Positions 1 to 7,893 of a stretch of 64,000 bases of DNA are shown piece by piece. Origin of the DNA: an uncultured Collinsella sp. (lineage in GTDB: Bacteria; Actinomycetota; Coriobacteriia; Coriobacteriales; Coriobacteriaceae). The notes under the pieces were generated by a model that had not been told where the DNA came from, ran no database searches, and saw nothing but the letters and a program-made list of their open reading frames with translations. The translations under genes and the position numbers were made by a program. How positions within the stretch are numbered: the stretch's first letter is position 1; each line of letters begins with the position of its first letter. The stretch spans positions 62,001 through 126,000 of the forward strand of contig CAUHHV010000001.1 in the NCBI GenBank assembly GCA_959606065.1. The letters are read 5' to 3'.

Positions 1-194
1 CGATGCATGCATTATAAGACGGCGGCCTGGGCTTAAGGCGATTGGCAGGTTTTGGATTTGTTGCCAAGGGCGCGTGGCCGACAGGTGTATTCGCGGTCGC
101 GGGCAATGCCATGAGCGGGCGGAGGGGGATTATACTGAATCAAATATAAAGAATCGGCGCCGTCGTTGCGCGCCGTGGCATGTAAGAGGTGTAT

Positions 195-1457
195 ATGGCA
201 GAGACGCTTATCCCGCTGGAGGACGCGCAGTCGATCGTTCTGTCGCACGTTGCTCCGACCGATCTCGTCGAGATTCCTGTGTGGCAGGCGGCTGGTTTCC
301 CCTTGGCCGAGGATGCTGTGGCCGATATCGACATTTCGCCGTTTGCCAACAGCGCTATGGACGGATATGCCGTGCGCTCGTCGGACTTGGCGCGGGCATC
401 TGGCGAGGCGCCGGTGACGCTCGACGTTATCGGACACGAGGCCGCGGGCCGTGTGTTTGAGGGCGCAATCGGCGCGGGTGAGACGGTCCGCATCATGACG
501 GGCGCGCCGGTACCCGAAGGTGCCGATGCCGTGGTGAAGTACGAGATCGTCGATGTGCTCGATGGCGACGGCAACGAGGGCTCGCGTGTGAGGTTCTCGG
601 CGCCTGCCAAGGTGGGGGAGAACGTTCGCTCTGCCGCCGAGGAGGCGCATGCCGGCGATATTGTGATGCGTGTCGGCGAGGTTGTGGCACCGGCGGGCGC
701 CGGCTTGCTGGCGAGCGCCGGGTATGCGAGCGTGAAGGTGCATGCCGCTCCGCGCGTGGGCATTATCTCGCTGGGGACGGAACTGGTCACACCGAGTAAG
801 GTACCGGCGCGCGGTCAGATTCGCGATTCCAACTCGTCGGCGTTGATGGCCGAGGCGCTCGATGCAGGAGCCGAGCCCGTGTTCTACGGCATTGCGCCCG
901 ATGATGAGCAGGCGATTGCCGAGCTGGTGCATCGTGCCGTGCAGGAGTGCGATTTTGTCATTACGAGCGGTGGCGCCTCGGCGGGCGATTACGATTTCGT
1001 GACGGCGCTCGTCCGGCGCGAGGGCGAGGTGCTGTTTGACCGCATCTCGATGCGTCCGGGCAAGGCCATCACGTTTGGCTTGCTCGGCGGCAAGCCGTAT
1101 CTGGGGCTTTCGGGCAATCCCGCGGCGGCGTATGTGGGCTTTGAGATGCTCGCGCGCCCGGCGATTCGCAAGATGCGCGGTTTTGCCGAGGGGGCGCGTC
1201 CCGTGCAGCAGGCGACGCTCACGCACGGCGTGAAAAAGCGACAGCATCGCCGCTTCTTCGATCGCGCCACGGTTTTGCGCGACTCCGAGACCGGTGAGCT
1301 GTTGGTGACCGAGGCCAAGACGCAGAATTCGGCGTTGCTCGGCACGATGCAGCGGGCCAACTGCCTGTTGCGTATTGACGAAGGTCCGTGCGAGCTCAAG
1401 GCGGGCGACGTCGTGGATGTCGTGCGTGTCGACCTGCCTGAGGGCGCCGTGTTGTAG
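195..1457 (+). CDS. moeA: Molybdopterin molybdenumtransferase MoeA
   Basis: MoeA inserts molybdate into adenylylated molybdopterin, the last step of basic Moco synthesis in the cytoplasm. The 420-residue product has the usual MoeA length and layout. NSAMDGYAVRSSD near residue 50 is the conserved N-terminal signature, SLGTELV marks the start of the MoCF-binding fold, and TSGGASAGDYDF, RPGKAI and GLSGNPAAAYVGF are the substrate-site motifs in order. A C-terminal MoeA domain IV follows. The ATG at 195 is preferred over the upstream GTG at 189 because AAGAGG lies 5 bases before it. It is followed 10 bases later by the mogA-type gene and belongs functionally with modABC downstream. The family is certain; whether it prefers Mo or W cannot be told. 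Confidence 0.95.
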   Translation: MAETLIPLEDAQSIVLSHVAPTDLVEIPVWQAAGFPLAEDAVADIDISPFANSAMDGYAVRSSDLARASGEAPVTLDVIGHEAAGRVFEGAIGAGETVRIMTGAPVPEGADAVVKYEIVDVLDGDGNEGSRVRFSAPAKVGENVRSAAEEAHAGDIVMRVGEVVAPAGAGLLASAGYASVKVHAAPRVGIISLGTELVTPSKVPARGQIRDSNSSALMAEALDAGAEPVFYGIAPDDEQAIAELVHRAVQECDFVITSGGASAGDYDFVTALVRREGEVLFDRISMRPGKAITFGLLGGKPYLGLSGNPAAAYVGFEMLARPAIRKMRGFAEGARPVQQATLTHGVKKRQHRRFFDRATVLRDSETGELLVTEAKTQNSALLGTMQRANCLLRIDEGPCELKAGDVVDVVRVDLPEGAVL

Positions 1458-1467
1458 GAGGAATGCT

Positions 1468-1947
1468 ATGGAGCTGAAGATATCGATCGTGACGTGTTCG
1501 GATACGCGGGGCCTTGCCCAGGACGAGGCCGGTGCCGCACTCGAGGAGCTTATCGAGGCGCAGGGATGGACGGTCGCCTCGCATGTGGTCGCGCGCGATG
1601 ACGTCAGCGAGATTGGTGATGCTATTGTGGAAGCCGCCGATGAGTGCCACGCCAATGTCGTGCTCACCTGCGGCGGCACGGGGCTTTCGATGCGCGATGT
1701 GACGCCCGAGGCGACGCGTGCCGTCTGCGATCGCGAGGTGCCGGGTATTGCCGAGGCGATCCGTGCGTACTCGATGACCAAGACGCGCCGCGCCATGCTC
1801 TCGCGCGCTATTTGCATGCAACGAGGTCATACACTTGTCGTAAACTTTCCCGGTTCTACGAAGGCCGCTCGCGAAAGCTGGGAGGCCATAGCGGACCAGC
1901 TGGAGCATGCGGCTCAGATGACAGCGGGCGGCGGACATACCAACTAA
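1468..1947 (+). CDS. mogA: Molybdopterin adenylyltransferase, MogA/MoaB family
   Basis: This enzyme adenylylates molybdopterin to give the MPT-AMP that MoeA uses. The product is 159 residues, one MoCF_biosynth domain. Visible motifs are IVTCSDTRG at the N-terminus, TCGGTGLSMRDVTPEAT (the molybdopterin-binding GGTG loop with its Asp) and VVNFPGSTKA near the C-terminus. The ATG at 1468 has GGAGGA just upstream (1457-1462) and sits directly after the moeA stop, so the pair is probably co-transcribed. MogA and MoaB cannot be separated by eye, so the symbol is the functional choice. A hairpin with a T tract follows. Confidence 0.88.
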   Translation: MELKISIVTCSDTRGLAQDEAGAALEELIEAQGWTVASHVVARDDVSEIGDAIVEAADECHANVVLTCGGTGLSMRDVTPEATRAVCDREVPGIAEAIRAYSMTKTRRAMLSRAICMQRGHTLVVNFPGSTKAARESWEAIADQLEHAAQMTAGGGHTN

Positions 1948-1961
1948 GCGATTTACCTGCG

Positions 1962-1995
1962 GCGGAGCGACCTGAACGGCTGCTCCGCTTTTTAT
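1962..1995 (+). terminator. Rho-independent terminator after moeA-mogA
   Basis: GCGGAGC at 1962-1968 pairs perfectly with GCTCCGC at 1982-1988 around a 13-base loop, and a T-rich run follows at 1989-1996. It closes the moeA-mogA unit before the AT-rich modA promoter region. Confidence 0.8.
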
Positions 1996-2039
1996 TTGCG
2001 CCCAAGGGGACGGCATTCTGTAGGCATGCCTGAAGCTAT

Positions 2040-2091
2040 ATTCTCAGAAGAGAATAATTTCTCATAATCATTATTCGCACCGAAGTATAAT
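2040..2091 (+). promoter_or_regulatory. AT-rich modA promoter/operator region
   Basis: A consensus -10 box TATAAT lies at 2086-2091, 60 bases before the modA start; no good -35 is visible, which suggests activator dependence or regulation. Two dyads precede it: ATTCTC/GAGAAT at 2040-2055 and ATAATCATTAT at 2064-2074. The second resembles one half of a classical Fur-type box. No ModE-like site was found. Binding is inference. Confidence 0.45.
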
Positions 2092-2151
2092 TTAATTACA
2101 GAATAAAGCCCGCGGTGGGGTACCCGGGCACAAGGTCCGAAAGGGTTGAAC

Positions 2152-3027
2152 ATGTTCGATATGGTTTCTCGCCGCGGATTCGTCTCGCTCTCTACTGTCG
2201 CCGCTGCCGGCCTTGGGCTTGCCGGCTGCTCCGGCAACAAGGAGCCTGAGGCGACCGGCTCCGATGCCGGCTCCGCCAAGGCCTCTTCCAAGAAGGAAAC
2301 CGTCGAGCTGCAGGTCTTTGCTGCCAACTCGCTCGAGAAGGCTTTGCCCGAGGTTCAGAAGCTCTACACCGAGCAGACCGGTACCACCTTTGCCGACACG
2401 CAGTTTAAGGCGTCCGGCGACCTCGTTGAGCAGATGCGTGCCGGTGCCACGGTCGACGTGCTCATCACCGCTTCCAAGGGCACCATGGATGACGCTGAGA
2501 CCGTCGAGCTCGTCGATGCCGACACGCGTGAGGATATGTTCGTCAACGACCTCGTGATCATTCGTGCCGAGGGCTCCGACACCAAGGTCGAGGCCATCGC
2601 CGACGTCGCGAATCTGGACGGCAAGATCGCCATCGGCGACGCCAAGACCGTCCCCGCCGGCAAGTACGCCAACCAGGCGTTGGCTTCCGTGGGCCTCTAC
2701 ACCGGCACCGAAGGCGACGACGGCGAGTATGCTCCCGAGATCGCCGACAAGGTCGCACTGGCCGACAAAGTTGGTACCGCTGCCGCCTATGTGTCCACAG
2801 GCGACTGCGTGGCCGGTTTTGTCTACAGCTCCGATATCTTCCGCTACGACGGCATCGAGGAGGCGTTCGTGTGTCCCGAGGACTCGCACAAGCCCATCGT
2901 GTATCCGGGCGCCGTTGCCGAGAGCTCCGAACATGCCGACGAGGCTAAGGCGTTCATCGACTTTTGCCTGTCCAACAAGAAGGCTCAGAAGATTTGGGCT
3001 AAGTACGGCTTTGAGCTTTCCGCGTAG
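2152..3027 (+). CDS. modA: Molybdate ABC transporter substrate-binding lipoprotein ModA
   Basis: This is the extracytoplasmic receptor that captures molybdate (possibly tungstate) and delivers it to ModBC. The 291-residue protein starts with a twin-arginine-like SRRGF, a short hydrophobic stretch and an LAGC lipobox, so it is probably a lipid-anchored protein and possibly Tat-exported. The mature part has the ModA fold: FAANSLEKALPEV (oxyanion-binding Ser region), FKASGDLVEQ, and GATVDVLITAS. The ATG at 2152 follows GAAAGGG by 6 bases; the ATG at 2161 is a weaker alternative. It starts the modABC operon, with modB 68 bases downstream. The family is clear and the anion preference is not. Confidence 0.92.
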   Translation: MFDMVSRRGFVSLSTVAAAGLGLAGCSGNKEPEATGSDAGSAKASSKKETVELQVFAANSLEKALPEVQKLYTEQTGTTFADTQFKASGDLVEQMRAGATVDVLITASKGTMDDAETVELVDADTREDMFVNDLVIIRAEGSDTKVEAIADVANLDGKIAIGDAKTVPAGKYANQALASVGLYTGTEGDDGEYAPEIADKVALADKVGTAAAYVSTGDCVAGFVYSSDIFRYDGIEEAFVCPEDSHKPIVYPGAVAESSEHADEAKAFIDFCLSNKKAQKIWAKYGFELSA

Positions 3028-3095
3028 TGCGGCTTGGCGCGATAATTCCATCGTTTTGTGTTTCACTCCGTCCTTGTATTCGCTTGGAGCTTTTC

Positions 3096-4538
3096 GTGCT
3101 TAATAGATTCCGCATGCTTGTCGCCTGTGCTTTGACCTTCGCGCTTTGCTGGGTGCCGGGATTTGCGTTTGCTGGGGACGCTGAGGACGGGGCCCAGGTT
3201 GCTGCGACCGCTCATGGGCTTTCCTATGGGATCGAGGGTTTTGAGCGGTTGGCCAAGGGGACCGCTCGTGCCATGGAGGGCCAGCCTGAGGGCTTCCGGT
3301 TTCCCGTTGACGAGGACGTGGACCTTGTAGTGGCGCCTGCTGCCGATCGCGTTGTGGTGTGGATATCGCCCAAGGCGGTCGAGAAGTTTGGATTGGATCC
3401 GCAGGACAACGAGTGCGTATCGGGTCTCAAGGCCCTCGTCTGCGAGCTCGACAGCGCAAACTCCATGGGAGGTGCGCAGCTAGGGGACGTTGATCTTCCT
3501 TGGTATGTTACGGCGGAAACAACGTTTGATGCCGGCGGTTATACCTATGGCTTTGACGAGCGCGGTGCGGATGGGGACCGCTATGTGGTGATTGCATCGG
3601 CCTCGGGTGATGCCAAGGGCGGCGCGCGTTGGCTTGATAGCGCTCAAATGGTAGAGGCATCGTCTGTCGTGTTACGGGATGAGCAGGGGCCCTTGACCTC
3701 TCTGGCCTCCTTTTTAGGCGGCATCGACTACCGCCCGTTTTGGGTGTCTATCAAAACGAGCGGCCTTGCCCTGCTGATCTCCTTTGCGCTGGGCTTGTTT
3801 GCCGCGTGGAAGACTATGGGTACCTCGAGTCGCATCAAGGGCCTGCTCGATTCGGTCTTTACGATTCCTATGGTGCTGCCGCCCACGGTCTGCGGCTTTC
3901 TGCTCCTCATGCTGTTTGGCCGCTCGACCGGGGTGGGCCAGTGGCTGATCGCGCGCGGCATCTCGATCGTCTTTACCTGGCCCGCGGCGGTTATTTCGGC
4001 CGTCGTTGTGTCGTTTCCGCTGGTCTACCGCACAGCGCTCGGAGCCTTCGAGAGCCTCGACACGCAGATGCTCGACGCCGCACGAACCCTGGGATGGTCC
4101 GAGCTTCGCATCTTCACCAAGCTTATGATGCCCCTTGGGTGGCCTTCTATTGCCGCCGGTACGGTCCTCGCCTTTGCCCGCGCCATGGGAGAGTTTGGTT
4201 GCACGCTGTTCTTTGCGGGCAACTACGCCGGCATTACCCAGACCATCCCTATTGCCATCTACTTTGAATGGATGGGCGGCAACACGTCGGTGGCCCTCTT
4301 TTGGGTCGTGGTCGTAATTGCGTTCAGCTTCCTGGTCATCCTATTCATCAACATGTACACGGCGCATTCGCAAAAGTACCGCGAGCACGGCCTGTCCCGC
4401 GCGGAGCGCAAGCAGGCCAAGCCGCTGGGCGGCCAGGTCGATTCGCTCGACCCAGTCGGCGGCGATGCGCTGCGTATCGATCGCGAGGCGTTGGCCGAGC
4501 TTATGCGCGATGATGCCGCTTTGCAGGGAGGTCGATAG
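3096..4538 (+). CDS. modB: Molybdate ABC permease ModB with extra N-terminal extracytoplasmic domain
   Basis: This is the membrane permease of the molybdate importer. The C-terminal half (from about residue 210) is a normal ModB with five to six membrane helices, including IPMVLPPTVCGFLLL and the EAA loop DAARTLGWSELRIF that contacts ModC. Unusually, about 185 residues precede it: a signal-like segment (LVACALTFALCWVPGFAFA) and then a soluble, hydrophilic region that should lie outside the membrane. Typical ModB proteins are 220-270 residues; this one is 480. The GTG at 3096 is chosen because GGAG at 3086-3089 is correctly spaced; an upstream in-frame GTG at 3027 overlaps the modA stop. The function of the extra domain is unknown; a second ligand or receptor-docking domain is possible. 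Confidence 0.88.
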   Translation: MLNRFRMLVACALTFALCWVPGFAFAGDAEDGAQVAATAHGLSYGIEGFERLAKGTARAMEGQPEGFRFPVDEDVDLVVAPAADRVVVWISPKAVEKFGLDPQDNECVSGLKALVCELDSANSMGGAQLGDVDLPWYVTAETTFDAGGYTYGFDERGADGDRYVVIASASGDAKGGARWLDSAQMVEASSVVLRDEQGPLTSLASFLGGIDYRPFWVSIKTSGLALLISFALGLFAAWKTMGTSSRIKGLLDSVFTIPMVLPPTVCGFLLLMLFGRSTGVGQWLIARGISIVFTWPAAVISAVVVSFPLVYRTALGAFESLDTQMLDAARTLGWSELRIFTKLMMPLGWPSIAAGTVLAFARAMGEFGCTLFFAGNYAGITQTIPIAIYFEWMGGNTSVALFWVVVVIAFSFLVILFINMYTAHSQKYREHGLSRAERKQAKPLGGQVDSLDPVGGDALRIDREALAELMRDDAALQGGR

Positions 4539-4541
4539 GCC

Positions 4542-5612
4542 ATGTCGCTCGTTCTGGATATCAAAAAGCGCTATCCCGGGTTTGTGCTCGACATGCAACT
4601 TGAGGCCGGCGAGGAGCGCGTGGCGCTGCTGGGCGCCTCGGGTTGCGGCAAGAGCTGCACGCTGCGCTGCATTGCCGGTGTGGAGACCCCCGACGAGGGC
4701 AAGATCGTTGTCAACGGCGTGACCTTTTTTGACTCGGCGGCGGGCATCAACCTGTCGCCCCAGGAGCGCAAGTGTGCCCTGCTGTTCCAAAACTATCAGC
4801 TGTTTCCCAACATGACGGTGGCCGATAACGTGTGCGCTGGCGTTGAGGGTGCAGGCGACGCCGCGGCGCGCAAGCAACTTGCCGAGCGCTACCTGAGTAT
4901 CTTTGGACTGGCCGACTTTGCCGACCGCTATCCCGCGCGTCTCTCGGGCGGCCAGCAGCAGCGCGTGGCGCTTGCCCGTATGGTGGCGGCGCATCCGGGC
5001 ATTTTTATGTTCGACGAGCCCATGAGCGCGCTCGATTCCTATCTTAAGAGCGCACTCGAGCAGAACATGCTCGACCTGTTCGATGTGTGCAACCGCACCG
5101 TGCTCTACGTGAGCCACGACATCGACGAAGCGTGCCGCCTGTGCCAGCGTATCTGCGTGATGCACGACGGGCATGTTGAGGAGATCGGCTCCATTGAGGA
5201 CGTGGTCCGCCGCCCGCAGACGCTGGCGGCGCTGCGCCTGACGGGCTGCAAGAATACAAGCCGGGCGCGCAAGATCGGCGACGAAGAAGTTGAAGCCCTC
5301 GACTGGGGCATGACCTTTAACGTGGGCCGCGAGGTTCCCGATAATGTGGTGTACCTGGGCATTCGCGCAAGCTACTTCCATGTTGACAATCGTGCTGAGC
5401 GTGGTCGCAACAGCTACGATTTGCACGTGGCGCGCGTGAGCGATTCGCGTTTTGAGCGCCTGGTGCTGTTGGATGCGCCGCGGGCCGATGCGCCCACGCG
5501 TCTGCAGTGGAAGGTCAACAAAGTGGGCATGCCTGTCGACGAGCTACCGCAAGCAGGCGAGACGCTGCGCATGCATTTTGATGCCAGCAGGATCCATTTG
5601 GTTTGTCGATAA
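4542..5612 (+). CDS. modC: Molybdate ABC transporter ATP-binding protein ModC
   Basis: This is the ATPase that powers ModAB. The 356-residue protein has Walker A GASGCGKS near residue 31, the ABC signature LSGGQQQR, Walker B IFMFDEP, and the switch His in VSHDIDEA. After residue 230 a C-terminal region with TOBE/Mop-like length follows; in ModC proteins this part can bind molybdate and regulate transport. The ATG at 4542 begins 3 bases after the modB stop, with GGAGG inside the modB end, so translation is probably coupled. A short palindrome directly follows the stop codon. Confidence 0.93.
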   Translation: MSLVLDIKKRYPGFVLDMQLEAGEERVALLGASGCGKSCTLRCIAGVETPDEGKIVVNGVTFFDSAAGINLSPQERKCALLFQNYQLFPNMTVADNVCAGVEGAGDAAARKQLAERYLSIFGLADFADRYPARLSGGQQQRVALARMVAAHPGIFMFDEPMSALDSYLKSALEQNMLDLFDVCNRTVLYVSHDIDEACRLCQRICVMHDGHVEEIGSIEDVVRRPQTLAALRLTGCKNTSRARKIGDEEVEALDWGMTFNVGREVPDNVVYLGIRASYFHVDNRAERGRNSYDLHVARVSDSRFERLVLLDAPRADAPTRLQWKVNKVGMPVDELPQAGETLRMHFDASRIHLVCR

Positions 5613-5615
5613 TGT

Positions 5616-5638
5616 GACAAAGGGACAGTCCCTTTGTC
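5616..5638 (+). repeat. Short palindrome of the GGGACAG family
   Basis: GACAAAGGGAC and GTCCCTTTGTC form perfect 11-base arms around a single A, four bases after the modC stop. It shares the AAAGGGACAG core with palindromes at 11879, 15618, 29823 and, more loosely, 37126. It could form a hairpin at the modC mRNA end but has no T tract. Confidence 0.7.
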
Positions 5639-5802
5639 GCATGCGAGGGGGGACGCCGAGGTTGGCATTGGTATCGACATCGGTTCGACGGCCGCGAAGG
5701 CCGCGGTGGTGAAAAACGGATGGCGCCATTGCGTGGACCTGTGTCATGCCGTCGGGCTGGTCGTCGGTCGGTGCGGCCATTCGTGCCCAGGCGCTCGCGT
5801 AG
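5634..5802 (+). pseudogene. Remnant of a BadF/HgdC-type CoA-dehydratase activase
   Basis: The reading frame contains VGIGIDIGSTAAKAAVVK, the phosphate-1 motif of the ASKHA activator ATPases that fire 2-hydroxyacyl-CoA dehydratases and related enzymes. At the AAAAA run near 5711 the frame breaks. In the next frame the text continues sensibly as DGAIAWTCVMPSGWSSVGAA before a TAG at 5800-5802. The family is normally about 250-320 residues, so this is a frameshifted, truncated N-terminal relic (about 55 codons). It has no clear ribosome site because its 5' end runs into the palindrome. It is placed between modC and selD and is presumably non-functional. Confidence 0.65.
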
Positions 5803-5885
5803 AGGGGGCTGCGATGCGTCGCCCGCACTCGGCGCCACCATGCGTATACTGGGAGGAACTGATTGACCTATGAGAGGAGGAATCG

Positions 5886-6935
5886 ATGGCTGACGATTTC
5901 ATCAAGCTCACGCAGATGACCGCCGCCTCTGGTTGAGCCGCTAAGTTGGCTCCTGGAGCCCTCGCCCAGGTCCTGGGCGACTTACCCAATGTGCATAACG
6001 ACAACCTGCTCGTGGGGTTCGATACCTCCGACGATGCGAGCGTCTTTCGCGTAGGTGATAACTTGGGCCTTGTGCAGTCCATCGACTTCTTCCCGCCGAT
6101 GGTCGACGACCCGTTTCTGTTTGGCCAGATCGCCGCGGTCAACTCGCTGTCGGATATCTACGCCATGGGCGGGCGGCCGAGCCACGCCATGAACCTGCTC
6201 TGCATACCCAGCTGCCTGGGCGTTGAGGTTGCCGGCGAGATTTTAGCGGGCGGAGCCGACAAGTGTGTCGAGGCCGGTTGCTCCATCGCGGGCGGTCACA
6301 CCATCAACGACGACGAGCCCAAGTACGGCCTGTCCGTGAGCGGCTTTGTCGCGCTCGACCGCATGCTCGCCAACAGCGGCGCGCGCGTGGACGATGTCCT
6401 GTTGCTGACCAAGGCGATCGGATCGGGCATCATCACCACGGCCATTAAGGGCGAGCTCATCGAGCAGGATGAGGCCAGCCCGATGTGGAACTCGATGTGT
6501 ACCCTCAATGAGGCTCCGATTCGCCTGGCCGAGGGGCTCGAGCTTCACGGTTGCACCGATGTCACGGGCTTTGGCCTGATTGGGCATGCGTGCGAGATGG
6601 CCGAGGGCTCGGGCGTGCAGATTGAGCTTGTGTCGGGAGCGGTGCCGCTCTTTGACCAGGTGCTCGACATGGCGCGTCTGGGCATTATCCCCGCCGGCGC
6701 CTACCGCAACCAGGACTTCTTTGGTCCGCGCGTGGCGGCAGACGATAACCTGGAGCCGGGCATGCTGGATGCGCTGTACGATCCGCAGACCTCGGGCGGC
6801 CTGCTCATCGCGGCGCCTGCTGCCGATGTGGATGAGCTTGCGCGCCGTCTGCATGCCGAGGGTCGCATCGCCGCCGTTGTCGGTCGCGTGCACGAGGCAG
6901 TGTCGGGCGGTCCTGCCGTTCGCGTTGTGCGCTAA
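5886..6935 (+). CDS. selD: Selenide, water dikinase SelD, itself a selenoprotein
   Basis: SelD makes selenophosphate from selenide and ATP, the selenium donor for Sec-tRNA. The gene starts at ATG 5886, preceded by GAGGAGGAA. Codon 17 (5934-5936) is TGA and lies exactly where SelD carries its catalytic Cys or Sec: QMTAASG, then U, then AAKLAPG. Read through, the product is 349 residues, the normal SelD length; started after the TGA it would lack the catalytic residue. Later motifs include GFDTSDDASVF, VNSLSDIYAMGG and TDVTGFGLIGH. Hairpins suitable as a bacterial SECIS follow the UGA. The window carries selA, selB and tRNA-Sec, so decoding is possible. This creates a loop in which Sec is needed to make Sec. 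Confidence 0.94.
5934..5980 (+). promoter_or_regulatory. Candidate bacterial SECIS element for the selD UGA codon
   Basis: Two stable hairpins follow the in-frame TGA. The first is GGCTC/GAGCC at 5948-5960 with loop CTG, about 17 bases after the codon. The second is TCGCCCAG/CTGGGCGA at 5962-5980 with loop GTC, about 34 bases after it. Bacterial SECIS elements sit in this distance range inside the coding sequence and are bound by SelB. Which one is used cannot be decided by eye. Confidence 0.6.
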
Positions 6936-6948
6936 AGAAAACCGTTTA

Positions 6949-6978
6949 TGCGACCGCCCGTCGTTTTGGGCGGTCGCA
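6949..6978 (+). promoter_or_regulatory. Strong hairpin between selD and yedF
   Basis: TGCGACCGCCC at 6949-6959 pairs perfectly with GGGCGGTCGCA at 6968-6978 around an 8-base loop. There is no T tract, and the yedF ribosome site follows at once. It is more likely an mRNA-stabilising or processing hairpin than a terminator. Confidence 0.5.
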
Positions 6979-6995
6979 TTCGAAAGGAATTTGCT

Positions 6996-7622
6996 ATGTC
7001 TACCAAGATTGAAGTCAATGCCATGGGCGACGCCTGCCCGTTGCCCGTCGTCAAGACGCTCAAGGCTCTCAAGCAGCTCGATGGCGAGGGCGTTGTGGTG
7101 ACCTCGGTCGACAACGAGACCGCCGTCAAGAACATCTCCAAGATGGCGCAGGAAAAGAGCTGTACGGCCTCGGTCGAGAAGGTTGCAGATGCCGAGTGGC
7201 ACGTGACCGTGGCGACCGCCGGCACCGTTGCCGTGGACGTGCCCGAGCAGGACGGTGCCGCTTTCTGTGGCGCCAGCGCCGGTAAGGGCAAGCTGGTCGT
7301 GGCCGTCTACACCGATTGCATGGGCCGCGGCGACGATGAGCTGGGCCACAAGCTCATGAAGGCCTTTGTTTTCGCCGTGACGCAGCAGGAGGAGCTGCCC
7401 GCCACGATGCTCTTCTACAACGGCGGCGCCAAGCTCACCGTCGAGGGCTCACCGGTGCTCGACGACCTGAAGGGTCTGGCCGAGCAGGGTGTCGAGATTC
7501 TCACCTGTGGTACCTGCCTCGACCACTATGGCATTAAAGACCAGCTTGCGGTGGGCGAGGTCACGAACATGTACGTGATCGTGGAGAAGATGGAGCAGGC
7601 CGTGCGCGTTGTGCGCCCGTAG
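6996..7622 (+). CDS. yedF: Selenium-metabolism sulfurtransferase-like protein YedF
   Basis: This is a TusA-like selenium-metabolism protein of the family found beside selD in selenium-using bacteria; it is thought to carry or deliver selenium, but the exact reaction is unproven. The 208-residue product has an N-terminal TusA/SirA domain with the GDACPLPVVKTLKAL motif (CPxP, catalytic Cys at about residue 12). A C-terminal DsrE-like domain carries ILTCGTCLDHYG, with two further thiols. The ATG at 6996 has AAAGGA upstream. It lies in the order selD-yedF-DUF3343-cysteine desulfurase, a set known from genomes with selenium-dependent molybdenum hydroxylases. Confidence 0.88.
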   Translation: MSTKIEVNAMGDACPLPVVKTLKALKQLDGEGVVVTSVDNETAVKNISKMAQEKSCTASVEKVADAEWHVTVATAGTVAVDVPEQDGAAFCGASAGKGKLVVAVYTDCMGRGDDELGHKLMKAFVFAVTQQEELPATMLFYNGGAKLTVEGSPVLDDLKGLAEQGVEILTCGTCLDHYGIKDQLAVGEVTNMYVIVEKMEQAVRVVRP

Positions 7623-7641
7623 CGTATTGGTTGGAGTTGCC

Positions 7642-7893
7642 ATGAGGCAGAAGCGCCCGGCGCTTGTCATCACGTTTCCCACCACGGCGGCCGCCATGGG
7701 CTGCGAGACCCTGTGCATCGAGCGCGGCCTTCCCGGGCGAACGATTCCCGTACCCGGGGAGGTCGCTGCCGGCTGCGGTCTGGCGTGGAAGGCGTCGCCT
7801 GCCGATGAGGAGCTGCTGCGCGCCGAGCTTGCCGCTGCGGGCATTCCCACCGAGGGCTATACCGTGATTGATATGTGGGAGGTCGTGCGATGA
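7642..7893 (+). CDS. DUF3343 family small protein (putative Se/S carrier-like)
   Basis: The product is 83 residues and belongs to DUF3343, small proteins that accompany YedF and the selenium-type cysteine desulfurase and are described as putative Se/S carriers. Visible are LVITFPTTAAAMGCE, a likely conserved Cys, and PGEVAAGCGLAWKA with a second Cys in a GCG context typical of the family. The start at ATG 7642 has TTGGAG 6 bases upstream. Its TGA overlaps the ATG of the next gene (ATGA), so translation of the two is coupled. The biochemical role is inferred from context only. Confidence 0.8.
   Translation: MRQKRPALVITFPTTAAAMGCETLCIERGLPGRTIPVPGEVAAGCGLAWKASPADEELLRAELAAAGIPTEGYTVIDMWEVVR

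Noticed and set aside
1..194. Moco riboswitch upstream of moeA
   Set aside because: No convincing conserved fold was visible, and only the end of the spacer is in the window.
33..1817. Long minus-strand open frame opposite moeA and mogA
   Set aside because: It is the shadow of two clear plus-strand genes, has no family signature and is rich in Arg and His as expected from reading GC-rich codons backwards.
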